From Candidatus Aalborgicola lynettensis (lineage in GTDB: Bacteria > Pseudomonadota > Gammaproteobacteria > Burkholderiales > Burkholderiaceae_C): a stretch of DNA of 64,000 nt. Location of the stretch: assembly GCA_016719405.1 (NCBI GenBank), contig JADJZE010000021.1, forward strand, positions 310,001 through 374,000, read 5' to 3'. Positions within the stretch are counted from its first letter, which is position 1; each line of letters opens with the position of its first letter. The position numbers were made by a program, and so were the translations under genes. Below the pieces are notes generated by a model. The model made no database searches, was not told the origin of the DNA, and was given only the letters and a program-made list of their open reading frames with translations. Of the stretch, positions 36,001 to 42,755 are shown in pieces.

Positions 36001-36714
36001 AACGAAGAGACCGACCGCGACCTGTTGGTCAGCCTGCTGGAGCCGCTGGGCTTTGTGCTGCGGGTGGCGGCCAGCGGCCACGATGCGCTGGACCTGCTGG
36101 CCACCGGCTACACACCCGACGTGGTGTTGCTGGACCTGGCCATGCCCGGTATTGACGGCTGGGAAACCCTGCGCCGTATTCGCACACGGGTCGGGCGACA
36201 GCCGCAGGTGGCCATTGTGTCGGCCAATGCCTTTGAGCGGGGTGTGGACAACCTGCTGGGTATCGATCCGGACGACTTTATGGTCAAACCCGTGCGCCAC
36301 ACCGATTTGCTGGACTGGCTGGAGCGCAAGCTGGGGCTGTGCTGGTTGGAGACGCCCGCCAATACACCCGCCCATGCGCCCGATGCCGTGGGCACGTCAA
36401 CGCCCGCGTCAGCCCCCGCGCAGGATGACCCGGGCGTGCGCCCCATGGCCCATGCCACCCTGCACCCCATGCCCAGCCACGCCGACCTGCTGGCGCTGCA
36501 AGAACTGACGCGCCTGGGCTTTTACCGCGGTATCCGCAATAAGCTCGACGCCATTGCCGCCGCCCAGCCCGAATGCACCGACTTTGTATCGGCCATGGGC
36601 GAACTGGCGCGCCAATTTCAATTTGAAACCCTATTGACGCAGTTGCAGCACGCACTGCTTGCGCAACTGCCACAGAACCCACAACCCGAACTGGATGGCG
36701 ACCATGACCGCTAA
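33037..36714 (+). CDS. NCS1-type transporter fused to a hybrid histidine kinase
   Basis: 1225 residues from GTG 33037 (GTG 33007 is an alternative). Residues ~25-480 form a 12-segment NCS1 permease of the cytosine/purine/hydantoin class (RFRKWSEWRVANTAFGAASFL, LTRGAGFGYLGSTI, NVTNAYAGSLAWSNFF). A Cys-rich stretch (~545-590; CVICE, CPAYRGAICSLCC, CGDLC) may bind metal. Two more membrane segments, a coiled coil, HisKA (ISHELRTPLNSILGYAQL, ~740), HATPase (GSGLGLTIAK) and a REC domain (VVLLDLAMPG) follow. It resembles CbrA in logic but with an NCS1 module. A hairpin element is inserted in frame at 34541-34634. The next gene overlaps by 11 bases. Confidence 0.9.
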   Translation: MSTPLDLPPPPTAPPQRVVKIRRDYNNWVASETMEDYALRYTPQRFRKWSEWRVANTAFGAASFLVLEAVGATLLVQYGFVNAFWAILVTGLVIFLAGLPISVYAARYGLDMDLLTRGAGFGYLGSTITSLIYASFTFIFFALEAAIMAYALELALDIPPVWGYLICALVVVPLVTHGVSVISRLQVWTQPLWLLMLVLPFCFVLVRNPEAFAGITHYGGERGVAGVFDLHLFGAALTMGIALITQMGEQADYLRFMPAQTAHNRRRWWLCVLLGGPGWVMLGVAKMLGGAFLAYLAITHSVPTERAVDPNQMYLAAYEYVFPHYGWAVAATALFVVVSQLKINVTNAYAGSLAWSNFFSRLTHSHPGRVVWVLFNTLIAFMLMEMNVFKALGEVLGLYSNIAIAWIMTVVADLVINKPLGLSPKGIEFKRAHLYDINPVGVGAMALASALSIASYLGFFGADAQAFSAVVALVTALLAAPVLACATKGRYYIARKSTECTGSLGGKALYVGKGGDRAAGGGHGVKRFATQAPAPNASLATQQCVICEREYEPPDMAHCPAYRGAICSLCCTLDARCGDLCKPHAALTMQWSRALRWLLPKKVWPYLDTGLAHFILLMLIIVPLLATVFGMFYRQELSSLADAGDGQYVLEYALRSGFFKAYMALLLLGGIVAWWLVLAHKSRQVAQEESNRQTHLLVQEIESHRQTDQALQAATAAAELAQRQAEQANQAKSRYITAISHELRTPLNSILGYAQLMGEDASIPAHRKQAVRVIQRGGEHLLSLIEGTLDMARIESGKFTLAVKPMQFANGMMEIASLFELQAAAKGLAFRFEVVGTLPEWVRADDKRVRQIIINLLGNAIKFTQQGSVSFRLRYAREMAQVEVHDTGPGMHSDELAHIFNPFARAASVAVGATGSGLGLTIAKMLTDLMGGELTASSQPGEGSNFRVRLFLPELHSHAGQSQDRLAAARRTPRLGYAGVRRSVLIVDNEETDRDLLVSLLEPLGFVLRVAASGHDALDLLATGYTPDVVLLDLAMPGIDGWETLRRIRTRVGRQPQVAIVSANAFERGVDNLLGIDPDDFMVKPVRHTDLLDWLERKLGLCWLETPANTPAHAPDAVGTSTPASAPAQDDPGVRPMAHATLHPMPSHADLLALQELTRLGFYRGIRNKLDAIAAAQPECTDFVSAMGELARQFQFETLLTQLQHALLAQLPQNPQPELDGDHDR
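34541..34634. mobile_element. MITE-like hairpin: 26-bp perfect inverted repeats inside the NCS1-kinase gene
   Basis: GGAGCCTGGGTGGCAAAGCG plus CTTTAC (34541-34566) is repeated exactly inverted at 34609-34634, around a 42-base loop. The reading frame stays open through it and yields a Gly-rich linker (GKALYVGKGGDRAAGGGHG) between the transporter and the Cys-rich domain. No clear target duplication. Confidence 0.7.
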
Positions 36715-37726
36715 CACGCCACAACCACCCATTGCGTCCACACCCAGCGCATGGCACGGCACGCTGGACCGCGCCAACAGCGATGTGGTGCTCATCGTAG
36801 ACGACGTGCCCGACAACCTGGCCGTGCTGCACGACGCGCTGGACGAATCGGGCTACACCGTGCTGGTGGCCACCTCGGGCGCAGCCGCCTTGCAGCGCGC
36901 GGAGCAGGCGGTGCCCGACATCATCCTGCTTGACGCCATGATGCCCGGCATGGACGGTTTTGAGGTGGCGCGCCGCCTCAAAGCGCTGGCGCAAACGGCC
37001 CACATCCCCATTGTGTTCATGACCGGCCTGACGGAGACCGAGTACTTGGTTGCTGCACTGGAGTCGGGTGGGGTGGACTACGTGACCAAGCCCATCAAGC
37101 CCAAAGAGGTTTTGGCACGGATGCAAGTGCACCTGAAGGGCGCCCGTGAGCGACGCCAAACCCGCAACGCGCTAGATGCCTTTGGCTACGCCACCATCAC
37201 CGTGCGAGCCAGCGACGGCGCGTTGATGTGGCAAACACCTTTGGCCCGCGAGCTGCTGGAGCGCTACTGTGGCACCCACGCCCCCATCACGCCGGAGCCG
37301 GTGCTGACTTGGTTGCGCGGAGCCGTGCAACAGGTCGTGCACCAGGCGCACGGCGAGCCGCCCAAACTGACGATTGAGCAGGGCGCTACCCGCTTGACGT
37401 TTCGCTTGCACCAGCAAACCGGCGACAGCGAGGCCAGTGCCGAAAACGGCGACTGGTTGATCGTGATGCGCGAGGTGTCGGACACCGCCGTCATCGAGGC
37501 CATGAGCTTGTCCTTCAAGCTCACGGCCAAGGAGGCCGAGGTGCTGTACTGGGTTGTCAAGGGCAAGACCAATAAAGACATTGGCGACATTTTGGGTAGC
37601 AGCCCCATGACCGTGAAGAAGCACCTGGAACGCATTTTTGTGAAACTGGGGGTCGAAACCCGCACCGCTGCGGCCGGCATGGCCATGACGCGTATTCGCC
37701 AGTTGCACCCGCAGTTTGAGGGGTGA
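36704..37726 (+). CDS. Response regulator, REC plus LuxR-type HTH
   Basis: 340 residues from ATG 36704, which overlaps the kinase stop; ATG 36695 is an alternative. The REC domain (~25-150) has VDDVPDN, phospho-acceptor DIILLDAMMPGMDG and YVTKPIKP. A middle region of ~100 residues has no recognised fold. The C-terminal HTH (KLTAKEAEVLYWVVKGKTNKDIGDIL, MTVKKHLERIFVKLGVETR) is LuxR-type. It is the obvious partner of the NCS1-kinase; its target promoters may include the urea genes. Confidence 0.92.
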   Translation: MTANTPQPPIASTPSAWHGTLDRANSDVVLIVDDVPDNLAVLHDALDESGYTVLVATSGAAALQRAEQAVPDIILLDAMMPGMDGFEVARRLKALAQTAHIPIVFMTGLTETEYLVAALESGGVDYVTKPIKPKEVLARMQVHLKGARERRQTRNALDAFGYATITVRASDGALMWQTPLARELLERYCGTHAPITPEPVLTWLRGAVQQVVHQAHGEPPKLTIEQGATRLTFRLHQQTGDSEASAENGDWLIVMREVSDTAVIEAMSLSFKLTAKEAEVLYWVVKGKTNKDIGDILGSSPMTVKKHLERIFVKLGVETRTAAAGMAMTRIRQLHPQFEG

Positions 37727-37729
37727 GGC

Positions 37730-38380
37730 TCAATAACCTATGTGCCCTTGCACGCCCTGAAACGGCGGCACCCGGCCCACGGTGGCCTCCAGCAGGGTGA
37801 GTTCTGCATCGCTGTGGTTGCGCACGGGCGCCGCCTGCAGCAGCGGCTGTGCCATATCGGCGCCAATGGTGAGCGGCTTGTCGTGGTAGCGGGTACTCAG
37901 GGTCTGCGCCTGCGTGGGGTCGGCCAGCGGGCGAATGTCGGCACTGCCGTAACACAGGCAAAAATACATCTGGCTCTCGCCCGATTCGATGTAGCAGGCC
38001 GTGCCGCGTATGCCCACCGTGGCGGTCGCGGTGTCAATGCGTTTGGCGCCGGGGCCAAATACTGCCAGCACCTTGCCGGTGATGATGCGCAGCACCCCCA
38101 CGGCGCCCTCGCTGGCAAAACGTACCGCCGTGTCGTCGCGCATCAGGTAGGCGTTGTTGCCCATCACGTAGACCACCTCGCTGCGTGCGCCCGTGCGCAC
38201 CGTGTCGCCGCTGAGTACCACCTGGTTGACGTGGGCGGGTGCATCGTTCACCCAGACTGTGCCGCGCAGGCTGCGAATGCCGTTGGGCAAAGGGTGCTTG
38301 CCCGCTGCCAGCGCATGGCCCAGCACCGCCAGCAACGGGGTGGCTGCAGTTTGGATAAGAAATTGGCGTCTAGCGCTCAT
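37730..38380 (-). CDS. FecR-domain periplasmic protein
   Basis: 216 residues from ATG 38380 (MSARRQFLIQTAATPLLAVLG), a signal peptide with twin Arg. The mature part has a FecR-like beta domain (LRGTVWVNDAPAHVNQVVLSGDTVRTGARSEVVYVMG, RIDTATATVGIRGTACYIE). Unlike FecR anti-sigma regulators it has no membrane anchor or sigma-factor neighbour. The 5' end and leader are duplicated upstream of the fic gene. Convergent with the response regulator, 3 bases apart. Confidence 0.82.
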   Translation of the reverse strand: MSARRQFLIQTAATPLLAVLGHALAAGKHPLPNGIRSLRGTVWVNDAPAHVNQVVLSGDTVRTGARSEVVYVMGNNAYLMRDDTAVRFASEGAVGVLRIITGKVLAVFGPGAKRIDTATATVGIRGTACYIESGESQMYFCLCYGSADIRPLADPTQAQTLSTRYHDKPLTIGADMAQPLLQAAPVRNHSDAELTLLEATVGRVPPFQGVQGHIGY

Positions 38381-38462
38381 GGGATGTGCGGGAGCAGCTA
38401 TTGAAATGATAGTGATTGAGACCGCTGGGTTCAGTGTAGTGCGTTTGCGGCGTGGCGTCACG
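38344..38462 (-). repeat. Direct repeat, copy 1 (leader and first codons of the FecR gene)
   Basis: About 118 bp, roughly 85% identical by eye to 39554-39673. It contains CTATCATTTCAATAGCTGC, CCGCACA, the FecR start codon and codons for RRQFLIQTAA. Part of it resembles the dispersed repeat family. It lies downstream of fic. Confidence 0.75.
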
Positions 38463-38503
38463 TGCGGCCTCAACACGCGCACCCATACAGGTGGATTTCT
38501 TCA

Positions 38504-39526
38504 CTATGATCGTTCGACGACTTCCCAATGGCCCGTCTTGTCCGAGCCCACGCGTTGGATTCGGCCTTGTTCACGCAGTGCTTTGAGGTGGCGCTCGATG
38601 GTACGGGGGGTTTTGTTGAGCAAGTTAGCCACTTCCTTGGCTGACAGACGGGGTTCTTGCGCCAAAAGCGCCAGAATTTGTTCCGTTACACCGACATTTA
38701 CACCGACATTTACACCGACATTTACGGGGGCATCCACCACGGTCTGTGCCGCCACATCAATGTATTTGTAGAGCGAATTGGCAATGGCATCGAGCATAAA
38801 GTCGATAAACGGGCGGCAGTCAACCTGCGCGCCTGCATGCGAATCCTGCAAGGCTTTGTAGTACAGCGCCTGGTTGTGGTGCACCAGCGTCTCCATCGGC
38901 ATCCAGGCAAACAGCGGGTTCCACTGCGCAAGAATCAGCGTTTGCCACAGCCGCCCGATTCTGCCGTTGCCGTCGCGAAACGGGTGGATGTATTCCAGTC
39001 GATAGTGAACGGCGGAACTCTTGATGAGCGGATGCGCTTCGCTGGTTTTGCCCCAATCCAGAAGTTGCTCGACAAGTTGGGGGACTTGGCTTGACAGCGC
39101 GCCGCGGTGCAGCAGCGTGCCATCGCTGCCCACCACGGCCACACCGCCGGATCGGAACTGGCCCGATTCGCCGATCAGGGTATCGGTCAGGTGTGCGTGC
39201 GCCCGCAGCAAGTCGTCCACCGACCACGGCGTGTAGCCGGGCATCTCGTTGTAGGCGTGCCAGGCGTTTTGCACCTCTTTGATGTCCTTGGGTGGCCCCC
39301 AGACCGGTTTGCCGTTGATGACATCGGTCACCTGGCCCAAGGTGAGCTGGTTGCCTTCAATGGCGGTGGAGGCGTGCACCGAAAGGATTCGGTTGAGTTT
39401 GCGCAGGTGCAGCACATCGCCTGACTGTTCCTCACTGATCTTGACGCGCTCCAGCAAGGCATGAATGGCGCCGATCTTCTCGTGCCACTTCGGGTCTTCG
39501 GTGAAGAACTTTTCCAGCGGCTTCAC
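38504..39526 (-). CDS. Fic-family AMP-transferase-type protein
   Basis: 340 residues. The Fic core is HPFRDGNGRIGRLW (catalytic His, phosphate-binding DGNGR). An N-terminal inhibitory-helix motif STAIEGN (S/T-x-x-x-E-G/N) marks a self-inhibited class. A C-terminal winged helix (LSAKEVANLLNKTPRTIERHLKAL) follows a VNVG tandem repeat. Targets are usually nucleotidylated; here unknown. The gene is bracketed by ~118-bp direct repeats, suggesting insertion. Confidence 0.92.
   Translation of the reverse strand: MKPLEKFFTEDPKWHEKIGAIHALLERVKISEEQSGDVLHLRKLNRILSVHASTAIEGNQLTLGQVTDVINGKPVWGPPKDIKEVQNAWHAYNEMPGYTPWSVDDLLRAHAHLTDTLIGESGQFRSGGVAVVGSDGTLLHRGALSSQVPQLVEQLLDWGKTSEAHPLIKSSAVHYRLEYIHPFRDGNGRIGRLWQTLILAQWNPLFAWMPMETLVHHNQALYYKALQDSHAGAQVDCRPFIDFMLDAIANSLYKYIDVAAQTVVDAPVNVGVNVGVNVGVTEQILALLAQEPRLSAKEVANLLNKTPRTIERHLKALREQGRIQRVGSDKTGHWEVVERS
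38688..38723 (-). repeat. 12-bp tandem repeat, three units, in fic
   Basis: ACACCGACATTT repeated three times exactly, encoding (N-V-G-V)-type units in the linker between the Fic core and the winged helix. Copy number may vary in frame. Confidence 0.9.
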
Positions 39527-39553
39527 GGACTACTCCCTGCCGGACTGGACGCA

Positions 39554-39673
39554 GCCGCAGTTTGGATAGGAAAATGGCATCTTGCGCGCATGGGGTGTGC
39601 GGGAGCAGCTATTGAAATGATAGTAATTGAGTGCGCTGATTTCAGTGTAGTGCGTTTGCGCCCTGCAGTCACT
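39554..39673 (-). repeat. Direct repeat, copy 2 (upstream of fic)
   Basis: Counterpart of 38344-38462. It still contains an ATG and codons for MRARCHFPIQTAAAS, a decayed duplicate of the FecR start that leads nowhere. It occupies half of the 239-base gap between fic and the parE-like gene; the rest is unremarkable. Confidence 0.75.
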
Positions 39674-39765
39674 CGCCACCAAGGTGTCATACAAGCCGCA
39701 TTGGGGCGGGTCAATTTGAAAAACCATTACCCCCAATGGGCGCCGCGCCCCGTGGCTATGGCCTG

Positions 39766-40071
39766 CTAGCGCTGGGTCTTGGCGCGCCAATAGCCCGGTA
39801 AACGCCGGTGGTGGGCTACTGCCAAAATGGTCACGGTGTTTTCAGTCACTTCGTAAACAACCGAATACGGAAATCGATGCAACACCCTGCTGCGATTGCC
39901 TAGCGTATCAGCCGCTTTGCCAAGTGGGCTTGTACCAACCCGATCAATGGAATCGAACACTTCAGCGCGAAAGGCATCGGCCATAAGTCGATTACGCTCA
40001 ACGTACCAAAGAAATGCCTCTTGAATATCGCGCTCCGCACCAGGCGCAATTTCTACGTGGTACGCACTCAC
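39766..40071 (-). CDS. RelE/ParE-family toxin
   Basis: 101 residues: YHVEIAPGAERDIQEAFLWYVER, then GNRSRVLHRFPYSVVYEV and HHRRLPGYW, the ParE-type pattern. Its start overlaps the antitoxin stop by four bases (ATGA). ParE-type toxins hit gyrase and RelE types the ribosome; the sequence alone does not decide. Confidence 0.88.
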   Translation of the reverse strand: MSAYHVEIAPGAERDIQEAFLWYVERNRLMADAFRAEVFDSIDRVGTSPLGKAADTLGNRSRVLHRFPYSVVYEVTENTVTILAVAHHRRLPGYWRAKTQR

Positions 40072-40292
40072 ATTGTGGAGAGTCGTGCCCGAGCCTGCGC
40101 CCAGGGTACGGCGTTGGCAACGCCCGAGCGAAGATCAGCCTTGCGCTGTGCAATCTCAGCAGCCCAGGCGTTGGAAACGGCAGACTCGTCATTGCCCTCC
40201 AGGCTGTCAAGCAGCGCCAGTAGCACGGCAGACCGCTCTTGCGGAATCAGAGCCAGTGCTTCATCGATAACGTGGTCCAAGTGTGCGTTCAT
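40068..40292 (-). CDS. Addiction-module antitoxin (Unstab_antitox type)
   Basis: 74 residues, acidic and helical (VIDEALALIPQERSAVLLALLDSLE, then ARARLSTM). It precedes and overlaps the ParE-type toxin, forming a complete type II module. Confidence 0.85.
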   Translation of the reverse strand: MNAHLDHVIDEALALIPQERSAVLLALLDSLEGNDESAVSNAWAAEIAQRKADLRSGVANAVPWAQARARLSTM

Positions 40293-40302
40293 GCTGAAAA
40301 TT

Positions 40303-41022
40303 CTAACAGTGGCGGGTCAACGCAGGAAGCCCAGGCTGAAAACTTGGGGCTGTAACTTTTCGGTCAAAGCTTGGTAAGCCAGATCGAACGGGCCGAAGTT
40401 GACCGGCGCGGTGTCGCCGCTGGCGTTGCGCCTGGCAAGCGCGGTACGCACCTGGAACCAGTGCGTAATCTTCCTCCGCCACGCCATTGATTTCGCGCCC
40501 GACCATCGCCACCCATTTGTCGAACACCTGTTTTAGATTGTCCGGGGTGATTTGCGTGCGGATGATGTCGCCGGACTGAATAGCGACTTTGACGGTGCTG
40601 ATGAATTCGTCTTCGTGCGTGGAAATTTTGAACGATACAAAGTGCGTTCCGATGTGGGCGGATATGGCGTCCAACGCCTCTTGCGTGTACTGGCTGGCAG
40701 ACTTGCCCCACTTAACGGTTTTCTTGGCGAGAAAGGGCAGCACGTCGGCGCTTTTCATGAGCGCGGCTTTTTCGGTGTCGATTACGGCCAGGAAGGGCGG
40801 CACTTTTTCGCCCTTGTTCAGCGCCACCTGCACGTAATGCAGCAGTTGCGTGAACATGGCGTAGCTGGAGTGTTTGCCGGTGTCTTTGGCCTCGAACCAA
40901 ATTTCATCGGTCTGAATGTCGATCAGGCCCTTGGTGTAGCCCTTGAGGCCCAGGGCCTTGATGTAGGCGTCTTTTACGTCTTCTTCGCTACGGACGGTTT
41001 GCAGTTGGGTGTAAAGGCTCAC
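40303..41022 (-). pseudogene. Gutted restriction-modification gene (N-terminal and extreme C-terminal parts joined)
   Basis: From GTG 41022 the frame reads MSLYTQLQTVRSEEDVKDAY, IWFEAKDTGKHSSYAMFTQL, DVLPFLAKK and FDKWVAMVGREINGVAEEDYAL. I recognise this as the nuclease-like N-terminus of large N6-adenine RM enzymes. At about 40,460 it changes frame to WFQVRTALARRN, VNFGPFDLAYQALTEKLQ and FSLGFLR*, the C-terminal end of such enzymes (stop at 40317). The methyltransferase core is missing. The in-register ORF end at 40303 is meaningless. Confidence 0.7.
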
Positions 41023-41136
41023 GGCTGAATGGCTTGGCTGGATTGAATGGCCGACGTGCAGGCGGTGCTGCGGCTGTTGAATAGATGGCTCACCGTGTCC
41101 CTTGGTTGGTTGATCGCATTCAAAGTGGGCTGCATT

Positions 41137-41194
41137 GCTACTATTTTTATAGCTGCCTACGCACGTCGTACGTGCGCAAACGGCATATTTGGCA
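41137..41194 (+). repeat. Dispersed ~58-bp repeat, copy D, upstream of urtA
   Basis: GCTACTATTTTTATAGCTGC, CTACGCACGTCGTACGTGCG and CAAACGGCATATTTGGCAT. The second stem is perfect (GCACGTCGTACGTGC). It is in the 336-base gene-free stretch before urtA. Confidence 0.8.
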
Positions 41195-41227
41195 TATAAA
41201 AAGTGCGGTCCAATGGTGCCCTTCACC

Positions 41228-41245
41228 ATACGCCACTCGGCGTAT
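41228..41245. promoter_or_regulatory. Small palindrome in the urtA leader region
   Basis: ATACGCC-ACTC-GGCGTAT, perfect 7-bp arms, 114 bases before the urtA start. It could be an operator or leader hairpin. I see no clear sigma-54 (GG-N10-GC) element or NtrC site in 41023-41358. Confidence 0.4.
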
Positions 41246-41358
41246 TTCCCGTTCGCACCGCCTTCCCTACAGTGAACCCATCGCTACACAAAAGCCGGTT
41301 GCCCATCACCGGCCCCGTGCAGCGAGTTGGTTTTTCTATTCACTCTGGAAGGTCACAC

Positions 41359-42621
41359 ATGCAACGTCGTTTTACTCTGAAGGCACTCACCGCTGCCGTC
41401 GCTTTGACCACTTTGTCGGCGCTGCCCGCGCATGCGGCAGACACCATTAAGGTCGGCATTTTGCACAGCCTGTCGGGCACCATGGCCATTTCGGAAACCG
41501 TGTTGAAAGACACGGTGTTGATGGCCATTGACGAAATCAACGCTAAAGGTGGCGTGTTGGGCAAAAAGCTGGAGCCCGTGATCGTCGACCCTGCATCCAA
41601 CTGGCCTCTGTTCGCTGAAAAAACCAAGCAGTTGCTCGGTCAAGACAAGGTTTCCGTCATCTTCGGTTGCTGGACTTCGGTGTCGCGCAAGTCGGTTTTG
41701 CCGGTTGTGGAAGAAATGAATGGTCTGTTGTTCTACCCTGTGCAGTACGAGGGTGAAGAGTTGTCCAAAAACGTGTTCTACACCGGTGCGGCGCCCAACC
41801 AGCAGGCCATTCCTGCAGTGGATTACCTGATGAGCAAGGACGGCGGCGGCGCCAAGCGCTGGGTGCTGCTGGGAACCGACTATGTGTACCCCCGCACCAC
41901 CAACAAAATCTTGCGCGCCTACCTCAAGAGCAAAGGTGTAGCCGACAAAGACATTGACGAAAAATACACCCCGTTTGGCCACTCTGATTACCAGACCATC
42001 GTGGCCGACGTGAAGAAGTTTGCCGCCGGTGGCAAGACGGCTGTGGTGTCTACCATCAATGGCGACTCCAACGTACCCTTCTACAAAGAGCTGGGCAATG
42101 CCGGTTTGAAGGCCAAAGACGTGCCCGTGGTCGCCTTCTCCGTGGGTGAAGAAGAACTGCGTGGTGTGGACACCAAGCCACTGGTTGGCCACCTGGCGGC
42201 CTGGAATTATTTCCAGTCCATCAAGAATCCCGACAACACCGCGTTCATCAATAAGTGGACCGCCTACGCCAAGGCCAAGGGAATTGCAGGGCACAAAGAC
42301 AAGGCTTTGACCAACGACCCCATGGAAGCCACCTACATTGGCGTGAACATGTGGAAGCAAGCGGTTGAGAAAGCCAAGTCCACCGAGACCGACAAGGTGA
42401 TCGCCGCCATGGCGGGCCAGACTTTCAAGGCACCCAGCGGAATCGTGAGCAAGATGGACGAGAAGAACCACCACCTGCACAAGTCGGTGTTCATCGGTGA
42501 GATCAAGGCCGACGGCCAGTTCAACGTGGTCTGGAAAACACCCGGCCCCGTGAAGGCCAAGCCATGGTCTCCGTTCATTGAAGGCAATGACAAGAAGCCC
42601 GACGAGCCAGCGAAGAAGTAA
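41359..42621 (+). CDS. urtA: Urea ABC transporter substrate-binding protein UrtA
   Basis: 420 residues. A signal peptide ends LPAHAAD, followed by a type I periplasmic fold. Urea-type features include VGILHSLSGTMAISETVLKD, IFGCWTSVSRKSVLPVVEE, LLFYPVQYEGEELSKNVFYTGAAPNQQ and DPMEATYIGVNMWKQA. GGAAGG precedes ATG 41359. It is highly expressed in other bacteria under nitrogen limitation. A large hairpin separates it from urtB. Confidence 0.96.
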   Translation: MQRRFTLKALTAAVALTTLSALPAHAADTIKVGILHSLSGTMAISETVLKDTVLMAIDEINAKGGVLGKKLEPVIVDPASNWPLFAEKTKQLLGQDKVSVIFGCWTSVSRKSVLPVVEEMNGLLFYPVQYEGEELSKNVFYTGAAPNQQAIPAVDYLMSKDGGGAKRWVLLGTDYVYPRTTNKILRAYLKSKGVADKDIDEKYTPFGHSDYQTIVADVKKFAAGGKTAVVSTINGDSNVPFYKELGNAGLKAKDVPVVAFSVGEEELRGVDTKPLVGHLAAWNYFQSIKNPDNTAFINKWTAYAKAKGIAGHKDKALTNDPMEATYIGVNMWKQAVEKAKSTETDKVIAAMAGQTFKAPSGIVSKMDEKNHHLHKSVFIGEIKADGQFNVVWKTPGPVKAKPWSPFIEGNDKKPDEPAKK

Positions 42622-42719
42622 GAAGCTACTGCGCGGCCCGATCTGGAGCCCGCAGTGCTCGCCGTACGAGAGTACGGCTGCGCGCCGCGGGCCCCACCTC
42701 GGGCCGCTCGCTACGCTTC
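42622..42719 (+). other. Long imperfect hairpin in the urtA-urtB gap
   Basis: A 46-base left arm (from GAAGCTACTGCGCGGCCCG to GCCGTAC) and a 48-base right arm (from GTACGGC to CGCTACGCTTC) fold around a GAGA loop with few mismatches. It starts right after the urtA stop and fits an mRNA stabiliser or partial terminator that sets UrtA above the permease genes. Confidence 0.75.
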
Positions 42720-42755
42720 TTCTCTTCTTCGCGCTGTGCAGTTTTTGAAGGTTTT

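Noticed and set aside
41023..41358. Sigma-54 or NtrC sites upstream of urtA
   Set aside because: Expected for a nitrogen gene, but no convincing GG-N10-GC or TGCACC-type dyad was found.
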